Positions 1 through 10,227 of a stretch of 64,000 nt of DNA are shown here, piece by piece. Location of the stretch: contig CM028377.1 in the NCBI GenBank assembly GCA_013146195.2, positions 177,856,465 to 177,920,464 on the forward strand. Direction: 5' to 3'. The stretch comes from Codonopsis lanceolata (lineage: Eukaryota; Streptophyta; Magnoliopsida; Asterales; Campanulaceae). The translations under genes were made by a program, and so were the position numbers. Numbering within the stretch: the stretch's first letter is position 1; every line of letters starts with the position of its first letter. The notes under the pieces were generated by a model. That model ran no database searches. It was given only the letters and a program-made list of their open reading frames with translations, and was not told where the DNA came from.

Positions 1-426
1 CGCCATTTACCAATTGCAAATAACACAAGTCACAAGTTGGAAACTATGAGTTTAAATCATTTTCACTTAAAATGTGAGATTACTTTTTTATATTTGAAAT
101 ATTAGTAAATGATTATTAATTCATTACAAAGTGGCACTTACAGCAACAACAAATGCCAAAATAAGATAGATCAACCGCAATATTCACAAAAAAAAAGTGT
201 ATAAGAACATACAAAAATAATAATAATAAAATTGTTTTTATTTCTATTTTTTTCTCATTTTATACTATTAATATCTGAGAAATTTGTTTTTTTATAAGTT
301 AATATATGAGAAAGTTGTTAAAAACGATATTTAGAATATAACTATAGAAAATATAAATTTTTAAATGAATTTTGAGATTTTTAGTGTTATATATAATTAG
401 TATTTTTTTGGGATTAATTGAGAGAA
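1..426. other. AT-rich stretch without recognisable gene
   Basis: Strongly AT-rich with A and T runs and no reading frame or splice structure that I can support. No repeat or terminal motif was recognised. Probably old intergenic or transposon-derived DNA. Confidence 0.6.
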
Positions 427-600
427 AAAGTTGTTGGGCTGACCCACCTAACCCACAACCCACGCTAGGTTGGGTTGGGTTGGCAATTTACAAGCGCCTG
501 CCACATTTTTGGGCGCGCTCACCCCGTCCCGCCAAATGACGGGTTATAGTGGGTTGCGGGTTGGCCCGCCCCGCCAACCCACCTTGACAACTCTAGTCAT
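427..600. mobile_element. hAT-like element terminus, GC-rich
   Basis: A GC-rich island in AT-rich DNA with tandem GGGTTGGGTT-like words and GGCCCGCCCCGCC. It ends in TTGACAACTCTAG, whose complement (CTAGAGTTGTCAA) resembles the TAGGGCTGTCAA end at 18391 followed by the same CCCGCCCCGCC subterminal words. TAGnGnTGnCAA-type ends are typical of plant hAT elements. Only one end is clear and no target duplication was found, so boundaries are approximate. Confidence 0.4.
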
Positions 601-765
601 ACCTTTAAAAAATAATTGTATGCATGTGCTAAAGCCTCAACTGCCGAAAAATTCAACCTTGAGATGGAGAAAATGAAGCAAACAAGATGTAAACCCAGTG
701 TTGTGATATGTTACTGAATAACTTCTATGAAACTTTCATTTCATGTATTTTGAAAGCAAGATGTA

Positions 766-1497
766 AACCCATTTTAGAGTTGTTTGAATGGATAAGGATG
801 TACATGATGTCCAGGTTACAGATGTGTAGGGAAAAATGAGGCAATACGAAGGGGCCGTGTGTCCAAGGATAAATGCTAAGTTGGACAAGTATAAAGGAGA
901 ATCACATGAGTATATTACAGCTTGGGCTAGGGTTAACAAGTACCAAGTGAAAGGAATGTATGGGGATCAGTTTCATGTGGATTTGAATGATCATGTTTGT
1001 TCTTGTAGAAAGTGGCAGTTGTCAGGTATCCCTTGTTCACAAGCCATTTATGTCCTAAATTATAACCAAATTAATCCCGAACAATATGTAGCTGATTGGA
1101 ACAAGAAAGACACCTACATGAAAGCTTATGAGAATATGGTGTATCCCATGAATGGTAGAGATCTGTGGCCCAAAACCAACTTAGACATGCAACCCCCAAT
1201 TGATAGAAAGATTCTTGGTAGGCCCAAAAAGAAAAGAATAAGGCAACTGGATGAAAGAAAGAGAACCCCCACAAACTAAGGAAGTTCCAACACACTGTGA
1301 AGTGTAGAATTTGTGGTGAAGAGTCTCATAATGCTATGACTTGTCCTAAGAAACCAAAGGCACCAAGGACAGAACCTGAAGAAACAAAGCCTATAATGAG
1401 AAGGACATTTGGGACTCCAATTGATGTCTCCCAAGATTCTGCCATGAGAAATATGGTGAATATATATATATATATATATATAGTCAAGATGTAAACT
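766..1497 (+). pseudogene. Mutator-like transposase, C-terminal remnant (SWIM + CCHC)
   Basis: This is the C-terminal part of a MURA-type transposase, the DDE enzyme of MULEs. Visible: a KPILELFEWIR-like stretch from 772, a one-base frameshift near 830-835, then an open stretch from 836 to 1279. A SWIM zinc finger has the order CSC-x9-C-S-Q (residues 55-69 of the open stretch), with Gln where family members have the final His. A GRPKKKRIR AT-hook-like basic motif lies near 1225. After a stop at 1277-1279 the next frame gives a retroviral-type zinc knuckle, C-x2-C-x4-H-x4-C, at 1303-1344. The catalytic core is absent upstream. Frameshift, stop and lost His make it non-functional. Confidence 0.75.
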
Positions 1498-1960
1498 TTA
1501 AATGTATTCATTGTTTGTAACTATTCTATATTTTGTATGGTATATGCATAAGTTGGTAATATTGGTGGTGGTGGCCAAAAACATAGTCCAGGGATAACAA
1601 AAATGGAAGCAATGACTTTTTGGCAAAAAAAAAAAAATGGGACTCCATTAATTGCTGTCTCCCATGATTCTACACTGAAAAAATATGGTAAATATTCTTT
1701 TTTTTTTGTCTAGATGTAAACTTTAAATGTATTCGTTGTTTATAACTATATTGCATATGTGTATGGTATATGTCATAGGTTGGTATATACTAGTGGTGGT
1801 GGTCAAAGACATAGGGATAACAAAAAAAAAAGCAATGAGAAGGTCATTTGGTACTCCAATTGCTCTCTTCCAAGACTCTGCACCTACTTCTTTATCTCAA
1901 GACTCTGCTCTGCCTATACCTGTAAGAGTTATCAAATGTTTATCCTTACAAATTATTTTG
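1393..1960 (+). repeat. Tandem ~220-bp repeat in the MULE 3' end
   Basis: Three diverged units start near 1393, 1625 and 1835. Each begins with a segment encoding a variant of R-R-(T/S)-F-G-T-P-I followed by (S/F)QDSA. Between units lies a shared AT-rich segment (GTAAACTTTAAATGTATTC at 1490 and 1717) and a GGTGGTGGTGG(C/T)CAAA word (1566, 1793). The unit looks like an exon tail plus intron that duplicated in tandem. A (TA)n tract occupies 1461-1482. Confidence 0.6.
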
Positions 1961-2796
1961 ATATCCTTTGATTTAATAATTGTTCTTTCCATATTCAGAG
2001 ACCAGGCTAGAGGATGACAATTCCTGAGATGCCTTATGTTGTAAGTATTGGTGGTACTTCAATACCTGTTACAAGCTTTACTTGGAGGGGCCAAATATGT
2101 GTTACTCTTACAAGCTTGAAAGGTGCAACAAATTTAAAGCTAAAAACAAAGGGTAGTAAGAAGGGTGATATAAAAAAAAGATGGGTTGTAGACAGTGTTG
2201 GGTTTATGATAATGGTCTTTTGTAAAGGGCATGCTCTTTTGTTTTTGTGAATTTTAACTGAATATTGGTATAGCTCTTTTGGTCGGTGTTGGGTGATAAT
2301 AGCCTTTTGCTATAGCTCTTTTGGTTTGATGGCCCTTTTGGTACATCTTTTGCAACTATTGATACTGTGGATATATGATTTCAAATGACGTTTTTTGTGA
2401 AGGACCATATATCACATTTAAAAATGGTGAATTTTATGAATGATGAATATGTACATTTCTTTCTGTTAGTCGATGTATGATTGCAAATGACATTTTCAGT
2501 AAGTTTGTACATTTATTTCTTTTAGGAGTTCAATATACCAAGTTTGTAGCTTAACAATGGTGGACCAACATTAACTACTACAAATAAAACATAGCAAAAC
2601 AGAGCACAAATGCACCATTGTCATTTCCATAAACAAAAGGAAACATAACATCATTGCCATTTACAAAAACATGGTACATTGTCATTTACTACATGACCAA
2701 TACATACATTTACATTGCCAAAGGCCAATTTCTGCAAAATACATTGCCCAATTAATTACTTCAATCCTATTTTACAACCTCTTTCCCCTAATTAAC
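1961..2796 (+). other. MULE 3' region without supported gene
   Basis: Contains an open stretch 2014-2250 (78 residues, start MTIPEMPYVV) downstream of a plausible acceptor. It may be the last exon of the MULE gene, but I recognise no domain. 2251-2796 is AT-rich with CTCTTTTGGT repeats near 2270-2340 and nothing else that I can assign. Confidence 0.35.
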
Positions 2797-3190
2797 CCAT
2801 AAACAAAAATAAAGGGTAGCCAAATCCCTTGTTTAGACCACAACAAGTAACAATAAAATAACAAGTAAACACCCAAACACTATAGCAATGAACATTTTCC
2901 GCTCTGTATTATGCTTTATTTTCAGCTGGGTAATCTCCTTTTGATGGTGATTCATAGTTTGTGGAAGACCTGGAATGAGGGATCATACCAAAAAAAATAA
3001 CAACATCCTTTGTCCTATAGATCATGAAAATTAGGAACAAATAGCAAGCACTCTTGAGCATTTACAAAACCATAAAAAAAAAAAAAGAGGGAAACAAAAC
3101 TTACATAGGCATAATTTGGGCAACCAAAGAACCTTCGCCCAAGATTGGTTCCAGTCCACGCTGTCTTCAACACACAGTTTTGATGTAGGA
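2797..3190 (-). pseudogene. GRF zinc-finger protein relic, antisense to the MULE
   Basis: On the minus strand from 3190 the frame reads ...TAWTGTNLGRRFFGCPNYAY. This matches the core of the plant GRF-type zinc finger, whose conserved part is T-x2-NPGR-x-F-x-GCP. A canonical donor GTAAGTTTTG follows at about 3103. After an intron, the sequence 2960-2797 can be read as a short basic segment and then a hydrophobic tail (WVFTCYFIV), the layout of small GRF proteins with a C-terminal membrane segment. The N-terminal CxC is missing and stops occur downstream, so I call it a relic. GRF domains often occur inside plant transposons. Confidence 0.5.
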
Positions 3191-3480
3191 CAAGATTGGA
3201 TTAGTTTTAATTTTAAGTTTTGAGTATTTTTATTTTATTGTAATTTTCGTATTTAATTTTAATAGGGTAATATTTTTATGTTTAGAAGTAGATTTATGTA
3301 TATAAGTGATGAATTTAAGTCTTATTAGGTTACTATATATGTTAGGCTACTTTTTAGGAGATTTTAACTTGTTTTCCAAGTATTAGTAGTCCTATAAAAA
3401 TATGCTTCATTGTAATTCCAAATTTAGTTGATATTTTAATAAAATTAGAGTTTTCTCTTTTATCTGGTGGATTCCAGTTA
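3191..3480 (+). mobile_element. Possible solo LTR fragment
   Basis: AT-rich segment with CCTATAAAAATATGCTTCATTG (TATA-like box and short leader) around 3392 and TTTTATCTGGTGGATTCCAG near 3460. This is the style of the R/U5 end of plant gypsy LTRs. No TG/CA ends or target duplication could be fixed. Confidence 0.25.
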
Positions 3481-3579
3481 TCTCGTGGTCACGTCTGCCA
3501 TTGAAGGAAGAAGGATGAAGGAGAAGGCATGAGGAAGAAGGAAGAACGAAGGAGGAAGTGAAAAATAACATTGAAATAT

Positions 3580-3820
3580 CTTTTTCGGTTAATATCTCGA
3601 TTTCTATCAACGACCAATAGTGGAAATGACAAAAATAACCCGCATGTGTTGGCTCATGTGTCACTTAACGTCTACTCATTAACAACCAGTGACGGGAGGG
3701 GGGCATCATGGGACAAATGGTAACATCAGGTACCATATAAGCACATTTCGTAGGTTGGAGAGACTCTGAGATTGGGTTTATACTTTAGGGGGGTTTTCAT
3801 ATATATATTTTGGCTTTTAT
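3580..3820. mobile_element. MULE-terminus-like sequence
   Basis: The order of words here (AAATGACAAAAATAACCCGCATGTG, CACTTAACGTCTAC, GGGACAAATGGTAACA, TTTAGGGGGGTTTTC) parallels the right end of the MULE at 10807-12265 (ACGAAAATAATCTGCACGTG, TTTAACGTCTTG, GAGACAAATGACAATT, CTTTAGGGGATAAAA). It could be the right end of the MULE whose transposase relic lies at 766-1497. Boundaries are not resolved. Confidence 0.35.
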
Positions 3821-4528
3821 TTTTGTTTTTTTATGATCTGAAGGCTTTGTTGCATGACACGTTTCTTGAATTATTTCAACAATTTGGTACAAAAATTATA
3901 CTAAATTTTTAAAATCGTACAATTTCTACATCAAATATATTCCACCATTTCCAACAACCATACTTCAAATTTTAATGTAAAAGAAATATTTCAAGTATAT
4001 TTTACATAAATAATAAAGTAAAACACTAAACTTGAATTTAAACAAGAGAAAAGAAAAGAAAAGAAAAATAAGGAGATAGTGTGGGGAAGAGAGAGAGCAA
4101 TGGGTTTGAAGTACGGAGGACTTTGCTTCAAAATGAAGTTGTTGATCAAGCATTCCCTTGGAGCATGATTTTTGCGTATTATAACCATGATTGGATTCTA
4201 CTTTAATCGATGGTGTCACGTTCACATGGGTATTATTGGAAATAAACACTATCTAATATTTATAATAGTATTAATTATTTTTTCTTAATTTGTATGTCAT
4301 GTTAAACAAGATAATTTTTTTGAGAATGGAGGGGGTACCTTGGTAGTATAAATCTGTTGGGAACAAAATAACTCAATTACCCTAACGATCTACTTTTTAC
4401 TTGCATTTATCGTGTTTGAGATTTATATAATGGTTATAAGGGTAATTTGAATTTTTTTTCTTCATAATCAATTTTCATTCAAGTATAGTGAAACATAACT
4501 AAACTTGCAAACTAATTATCAAAAAAAT
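3821..4528. other. AT-rich intergenic, nothing recognised
   Basis: No coding or repeat structure that I can support. A polypurine tract (GAAAAGAAAAGAAAAG) lies near 4050. Confidence 0.5.
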
Positions 4529-4530
4529 TA

Positions 4531-4789
4531 CTCCCTTCGTCCCTTAATAATCGTCCTAGTTTATCCGGTGCACAGTTTAAGAAAAAACAATTGATTTGAT
4601 TATTTATATTGGTTTAATGTGTAGTTTACGTTAAAGTCCATGTGTGTGTGCCCCATAATTAAAGTAGAGTGAAAAAATAAAGGTAAAGTGGTAAAAGTGA
4701 TATTATAAAAAGGTAAATTTCAAAGTGGACAATTATTTTAGGACGGATAAAAAAGGAAAAGAGGACGATAATTTAGGGACGGAGGAAGT
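4531..4789. mobile_element. Stowaway-type MITE (259 bp)
   Basis: Ends CTCCCTTCGTCCC and GGGACGGAGGAAG form terminal inverted repeats matching the Stowaway (Tc1/mariner) consensus CTCCCTCCGTCCC. They are flanked on both sides by the dinucleotide target TA (4529-4530 and 4790-4791). AT-rich interior without coding capacity. Confidence 0.85.
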
Positions 4790-5019
4790 ATTTTTTTGGA
4801 AATTCACTTTTGCAGAATTAAAAGTAAAGCCAAACTGGCCCTTTGTAGATGAAATCCTCTTTGAACAACCTCAGTAATGCTCTAGGGGAGTCTAATCTCG
4901 TTTATTTTTCAATCTCATAATTGCAATCGATTTAGGAAACTCATCCAGAAAAGGAAAAGAGATGATTATTTTAAGATATGCAACATTGGGGAAGGAATAA
5001 CTTTTTCGAAACATAAATT

Positions 5020-5205
5020 ATTACTCCCTCGGTTCAACTCAAAGATTCCACGTTTAAAATTTTAAGAATCAATATATTTATATCACATTTGGACGGTAAA
5101 ATAATATATATATAAGTATAACTTTGAGAGTAGATTCTTTATGTGAACTTCTAAAAATAAGATAGTGAATTTTTTTTCGAAACGAAATAAGTAATACGCT
5201 CTTTT
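5020..5205. mobile_element. Degenerate Stowaway-like MITE
   Basis: Starts TACTCCCTCGGTTCAACTC, a Stowaway-like end. The opposite end is only weakly preserved (TTTCGAAACGAAATAAGTA). Boundaries are uncertain. Confidence 0.35.
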
Positions 5206-5715
5206 CAGTATTATTTTTTTCTCATTTACCACTCTTCTTAGTAGAACTTGGATAAGAAATTCTCTCTTGAATAAATTGTAGGTCGGTCCACTTTACAATA
5301 TTCTCAACCTCTTTACTCCCCTCTTTTCCTTTGTAATCGATAAAGTCACTTTAATACAATTATTCTGAAATGCTCACCGTCGTCTTTTCTTATGTTTTCT
5401 CTATTTCTCGTCTGACCGCTCCCTTTTCCTTTCGCTTTCCCTTTCGGTTTAACTGCTCTCTTCACGCATGTCTGTTTCTAGCTAAAATTCAAGGGAAACT
5501 CCTTAACTAATTTAATGCGACATGTGAGTTTCATTAATTGCTTAGTGTTATATTGTTATTTGAATAAACTTAGAAGTAGTTTCGAATTTATCCTATTTCA
5601 AATAATCCATACATTTGTCATTTTTATTTTGTCGTACGATTTTGTTTTAGTTAAATATTAGTGATAACTTCGCTAATATTAAGATGTGATTCCTTCATTT
5701 AATCGTGTTGTGACT

Positions 5716-5807
5716 ATAGTCATGCGCTACGGTAGATTAAAGAGTAGAATAAAACATGACCATAGTCATGCGCTACAGTAGATTAAAGAGTAGAATAAAA
5801 TGAAAAC
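5716..5807. repeat. 46-bp tandem direct duplication
   Basis: Two adjacent units (5716-5761 and 5762-5807) both begin ATAGTCATGCGCTAC and share GTAGATTAAAGAGTAGAATA. They differ at only a few positions, so the duplication is recent. Confidence 0.85.
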
Positions 5808-5879
5808 AGTTAAGTGAAAACAGATCCACATCAAGGAATTTTGCAGGAGAGAAAGAGAGTGAAGTCAAAGATGAAGTTG

Positions 5880-6150
5880 AGTAAAGATGGACCCCCTGTA
5901 AAAAAATCCAATGCAATTTTTTGGATTTGTAATGCACCAACTGGATCCCATATACAGAAATCTCAATGCACAATTTTGGATTTACGATGCATAATTTGAA
6001 ATTACAATACAGAAGGAAATTTCGATACAATTTTTTGGATTTGCGATGCACCAACTGGACCCCTATACAAAAATTCTAATGCACAATTTCCATTTGTGAT
6101 GCAACACGTGCCTGACCAAATTTCAGCTGCACATTTTTTATTTTTCAATT
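5880..6150. repeat. Array of TTGCGATGCACC-type words
   Basis: Recurring ~25-60 bp units built from (T)GGATTT(G/A)(T/C)GATGCA(C/T) plus CAACTGGA(T/C)CCC and AATGCACAATTT, at about 5915, 5960, 5985, 6035, 6065 and 6095. It resembles the CpG-word arrays of the neighbouring elements with a different core word, and is probably the interior of another related element. Confidence 0.55.
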
Positions 6151-6429
6151 CATAAACTGGATTTCAAATGCAGCCCGCATAATCTGATTTTATTAGGGGT
6201 ATACTTGCCCTTTTGCCCCCAAAAAATATTGTTTACCTGTTATATAAAAACATTAAAAACTTAAGAAAAATTGCGGGTCAGTCTAATTTTTAAAGTTTTT
6301 AATAGTTATAGTACCCTCTTTTTTTCAATCGGAAAAAGTCACTTTTTGTGACAAAATGACTACGATACCCTTAATGAACCGTATACGTGCTACGGAGGTT
6401 ATTATTTTTGCACTTGGTTACAATTAAAC

Positions 6430-6850
6430 TAGGCAATTAAACTATTGAATCGCGGTACAAAAATTAATGCAATAAAATTTATGAATGACGGTTCAAAAAT
6501 AGACTAAAAAATTAAACTTTGAACCGCAGTGCAAATATTAATACAATGAAATTTATGAATCGCAGTGCAAAAATAGACTAGGAAATTAAACTTTGAATCG
6601 TGATGCAAAATTAATGTAATGAAATTTATGAATTGTGTTGCAAAAATAGACTAAGAAATTAAACTTTGAACTGCGGTGTAAAAATAATGCAATGAAATTT
6701 ATGAATCGTAGTGCAAAAATAGATTAGAAAATTAAACTTAAAATAATGCAATGAAATTTATGAATCGCGGTGTAAAAATATACTAGGATATTAACCTTCG
6801 AACCGCGGTGCACAAATATTATCTAATTTATTTTTCCACCGCGATACAAT
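6430..6850. repeat. CpG-palindrome array of element A
   Basis: About a dozen occurrences of a word close to the palindrome TGCACCGCGGTGCA, in forms such as GAACCGCAGTGCAAA, GAATCGCGGTGCAAA and GAATCGTGATGCAAA. They are separated by ~20-35 bp AT-rich linkers such as AATGCAATGAAATTTATGAA. Two words plus linkers form a longer unit of roughly 65 bp. Many variants differ by C-to-T or G-to-A changes within CG, as expected if the CpGs are methylated and decaying. Confidence 0.8.
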
Positions 6851-6869
6851 AGTATAAAAAACCAGTTTA

Positions 6870-7166
6870 CGTCATCTACGTTCTTTTTCAATCTCCTCTA
6901 TCGTAAGTATTCTTCTTTCTCATCATTCTCATCCTTCGTCCCAATTGAAAAATTTTTCAACCAAACACAGATCCATTATACTTATATATTTTATGAATCA
7001 AGAAACTCGTTTACCTTTCGACGAAGAAGCACTGCCCTCGCGACCTGACCGGGGGCAGGTCGATCCCCGCTTCGTTGCGCACAATCATGATTTTCAAATT
7101 CAAAGTGTGTTGTCGGAGCTGTTGAAGAAGACGATGACATTTTTGGAACAATATTTCGAAAAGTAA
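6870..7166 (+). other. Conserved module with small ORF-like frame
   Basis: A ~300-bp segment shared by at least four elements: here, 17023-17310, 20147-20450, and in reverse orientation about 15625-15880. It has a CT-rich start, CCAA(T/C)TGAAAAAT, and an ATGAATCA start. Here it reads open from 6945 to 7166 (73 residues, ending LLKKTMTFLEQYFEK). The other copies keep the DNA sequence but not the frame, so conservation may be structural or by descent. I recognise no protein domain. Confidence 0.5.
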
Positions 7167-7253
7167 TTTTTTGTAGTTGAAAAAAAAACCAATAAACTTT
7201 TGAAGTTAAAAATCTAAAAAAAGGAATCGGCCAGAATTTTCCCCAAAAACTTA

Positions 7254-7306
7254 GCGGTTGAAAATTGTGTAAATAGGATCGGGCGGTTTATCACCCTTGT
7301 CTCCTC
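7254..7306. mobile_element. Right terminus of a related element
   Basis: GCGGTTGAAAATTG...ATCGGGCGGTTTATCACCCT is the inverse of the AGGGTGATAA(T/C)CG termini at 7482 and 16356. It directly abuts the right target duplication of element A, suggesting that A inserted near the end of an older element of the related type. Confidence 0.45.
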
Positions 7307-7481
7307 CTTGTTCTCTGTTGGGTCTTCAACTGAACTAATCAAAGAGAACACGATTAGTGGGTTGATGTATATATGAAATTCTCTCTTGCACGGCTGTTGG
7401 GCCAGTACGCATATTGGGCCGAGGACCCTTCTAAATTGGGGGACTATCACATTAGTAGTTTGATTACATTTGATTTGAATT

Positions 7482-8345
7482 TAGGGTGATAATCGGGTCG
7501 GTACCATGTTATGAAATTATAATCGGAAATGTCTCGTATATTTATTTTAAATCGCTAAAGTACACTTTTGTAGGAAAAATAACAAAGATACCCCTAATGA
7601 AGAAAGTGTGCGTAGACAAAGCTACTGAATTTGGGCATCACAATTAAAAGTTTAGGCATCGATAATTAAAAATTTGGGTATCAATAATTAATTTTGGGCA
7701 TCGATATTAAAAATTTAGACATCAATAATTAAAAATTTGGGCATCGATAATTAATTTTAGGATACTAATTCTCAAGCGAAAAACATTCGTCCAAAGTCCA
7801 CTTCTTGACTGCTCCACCCCCTTCCCCTGTCACGTGTCCCTCCCTCCATTTCTCTCTCTTTTTTTTTTCTTCTTTCTTCTTCACTTTTTCACTTTTTCAC
7901 TTCTTCATTCATTTTTTTCTTTTTTCTTCACTTCTTAACAATTAACGTCAAATCATTTCTCTCTTTTTTTTTCCTTTTCTTTTTTCTACTTTTGGTGCAG
8001 ACCAAGCCTTGAACGAATCAATGGCAAAAGAAAACATGTTGGGATTAACAGTGGGCAATGATGGACTGTTGAGGCCCGACTTCTTCTATTTCATGGATTC
8101 CTGACCAGGAGACGACCTAAAGAAATGTGTACAGAAAGAGATCGAAGGAAAAGAGGTCTTATTTTAAGTTCTAGACTTTTCCTTTAAGAACCCCCGAAAG
8201 TTGGATTTCCGGTGTGCAGCGCAAGTACGAAATATATGCATCGACAAGGTTTTTCACTTCTTTATGTGATGCTCAATTTAGGCGTCGTAAGTTTCAACTC
8301 CCGCAATTTAGGTGTCGTAAGTTCTGACCAGAATGTGTGATGTGA
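7482..8345 (+). mobile_element. GGGCATCG-array element G (right end unresolved)
   Basis: Begins TTAGGGTGATAATCGGGTCG and continues through GATACCCCTAATGAAGAAAG and CGTAGACAAAGC. It then has an array of seven or so ~25-bp units with core GGGCATCGATAATTAA (7632-7770), a CT-rich stretch (7800-7985), a probable captured exon (8010-8265) and GGCGTCGTAAGTT words near 8282 and 8312. Its left half aligns collinearly with element H at 16358. The right end was not identified; it may lie beyond 8345. Confidence 0.5.
8010..8265 (+). pseudogene. Unidentified captured exon fragment in element G
   Basis: From 8109 the plus strand reads PGDDLKKCVQKEIEGKEVLF, then one TAA stop, then VLDFSFKNPRKLDFRCAAQV and a few more residues. 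This is coding-like composition unlike the surrounding repeats. An upstream open segment starts near ATGGCAAAAG (8022) after a TTTGGTGCAG acceptor-like site. I do not recognise the family. Position inside a repeat-array element suggests host-exon capture, as for the LEA_2 fragment in element H. Confidence 0.35.
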
Positions 8346-8721
8346 GCATTGGAATAGATTGAAATGGAAGGCCTTTGAATCCTTTCCAAGCTTGAATCAA
8401 CTCTTTTGAAATCATCAATAACCATTTCGATATGTAAGCTGTAAATTCAATCGTACATGTCTTGTATTGATACCTGCATAACTGCATTATATTCCTAAAA
8501 TAAGAAAAGAAAAGAAAGGAAAGAGATTGGATTGTGGGATTCACACATATTGTTAAAATAAGAATAGAAAGGAAAAAGAAAAAAGAAAGAGAGAATAGAA
8601 AGGGAGAGAGAGAGGACAGAAGACGATATTTGGTTCTGTTAGGACATTTTAGGAAAAAATAAAGAAAATAAATTTTTATGGTTTAAAACAAAAGGAAGGT
8701 ACTTAATACAATTTTAAGAAT

Positions 8722-9069
8722 TTGTACCTACCACAATTATTCCATGAATCAACTAAACGTGCAAACATGTACTACAATGTAGTACAAACACAGAGACAGT
8801 CCACATCACAACGACGTCTTACTTTAGAGAAAGGTAGGTCCAATTTGAATCGGAAAACTATTACAAGACGGCAAGCAAAAGATGAAGAAGTATCTTCTCC
8901 AATAAAGGGCCAGCACAAAGTCTCTCTCGCCAACCTAAACTGACCAACGACTCCAACAACTCAGTTTCTAAATCTATTCTTACATACAGTTCTCACTATT
9001 TATAGTTTTCCAACAATCTATCTTCTCCTTCCTCACTAGGAAATATACAGAAACAGAGAAGAAAGAGAG
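8722..9069 (+). promoter_or_regulatory. Promoter and 5' leader of CV copy 1
   Basis: Region directly upstream of the start codon, conserved in copy 2. A TATA-like CTATTTATAG lies near 8996, about 70 bp before the ATG. Upstream are ACGT-containing words (AACGTG, GACGTC) of the kind bound by bZIP factors, but their function is not shown here. Confidence 0.4.
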
Positions 9070-10227
9070 ATGGCCATGTCAATCAGTTGTTGCTGTATTC
9101 CCTCTTCACGATCACGGCCTCCTTCTTCTAGCCCACTTTCCAAAAATGCTAACAGAAGTCAACTTGCAAGGTAAACAAATTTTTACATAAACTCATATTA
9201 TTTTACGCATTTTTATTGCATGAAGGGCTAGGTACCGTATATAATTCATGTATTATGATTTGATTGTGTATTTGGACTAAAACCAACTTCGTTCGTTTCG
9301 GGAAAAGAACTCACTAGTTCATTTTTGGATGTTTACTTAAATAGTCCAATTTAAAAAATAAATGTATAAAAATATTATTTTATTACTAATAAACTACTAA
9401 AAAGTCAGTTTGGTAAAAAAGTTTGACTTTTAGACGGACTCTTTGCCTGAAACAAAAGAAATACGGAGTATTATTTTATGCATTCAAATTTTAGATATTT
9501 TAGACGTGACGTAACGTGTGAATTAAATGAGGCTCTCTTCATTTAGTTCTGTTGTAAAAATGAAGGTATTTATGGATTAAGAATTTTAAGTTTTTATTTT
9601 TAATGAAAAGCATATTGGTCGAAAATAATAATATTAAATAAAGTAAAAGTCAAATCCTATATGATCATGAGATTGTATTAATTAATGTATATAAAATTTG
9701 GTCAACTCATGATCAAGTTACTGCTCTATTACAAGATCGGCTACAAGCTGTCACGTTCAACCACCTTTCTTCCTTGTCCACATGCAAAATTTTGACTTCA
9801 TTAAATCACGTAATATTGAACGTAAATCAGAACAAATGAAGAGATTATAAATCCTTTTTTTATGCTAACACTCTCTCGATCTTTTTGCAGACCTACGAGG
9901 GAAATTTTATGGAGGAACCAACGTATACTAGGAGGGATAGCATGTGTAATAATGAGTTTACAAACGGGTAATTTGATAGGAAATGAAGAAACCGCCATGG
10001 CTGCAGAAAATATGCAATCGATTGCAGCTTCAAAGGAGATGGCGACAAAGAGATGGAGTGATAAACGAAGATGTCCACCATGGCAGTTAAATTCATTAGA
10101 AACGATAGTGCCGGAAAACCTTCCAAGACCATCGTTCCACCGTAAATTGGAGACTGCTGGTTTTTCTAAAATCGCTCCGCCGATCAAAGTTACCACTGGA
10201 ATTAGTAACAATTGTTTCTCTATGTAG
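9070..10227 (+). CDS. CV: CHLOROPLAST VESICULATION-like protein, copy 1 (two exons)
   Basis: Exon 1 is 9070-9170, the intron 9171-9890 (GTAAAC...TTTTTGCAG), exon 2 9891-10227, giving 145 residues. The join splits an AGA codon and keeps frame. The N-terminus (MAMSISCCCIPSSRSRPPSS) is Ser/Arg-rich and acidic-poor like a plastid transit peptide. A hydrophobic stretch (ILGGIACVIMSLQTG, exon 2) follows, then a charged region and the conserved C-terminal block CPPWQLNSLETIVPENLPR, ending NNCFSM. From memory of the family this block marks the plant CV proteins, which in Arabidopsis promote stress-induced vesiculation and turnover of chloroplast proteins. Start chosen because it gives the transit peptide and is conserved in copy 2. 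Identification is by motif only; a related uncharacterised plastid protein is possible. Confidence 0.65.

Larger units (their letters stand above)
6264..7244 (+). mobile_element. Palindrome-array MULE-like element A (981 bp)
   Basis: Non-autonomous terminal-inverted-repeat element. It starts AGAAAAATTGCGGGTCAGTC and ends CGGCCAGAATTTTCCCC, an imperfect inverted match. It is flanked by a perfect 9-bp direct repeat AAAAACTTA (6255-6263 and 7245-7253), the target-site size typical of Mutator-like elements. Order inside: left terminal region with CGATACCCTTAATGAACC (6264-6405), array of CpG palindromes (about 6430-6850), conserved module with a small open frame (6870-7166), right terminal region. 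Element C at 16400-17379 has the same order and nearly the same length. No transposase is encoded. Confidence 0.75.

Noticed and set aside
470..676. 68-residue frame across the GC-rich island
   Set aside because: Coincides with a hAT-like terminus; no domain or splice support.
4531..4789. Possible promoter for a nearby gene
   Set aside because: The stretch is fully explained by a Stowaway MITE and no gene follows.
6430..6850. Regular repeats with spacers, CRISPR-like at first sight
   Set aside because: Plant nuclear context; repeats are degenerate palindromes with AT-rich linkers that are themselves repeated, and no cas genes are present.
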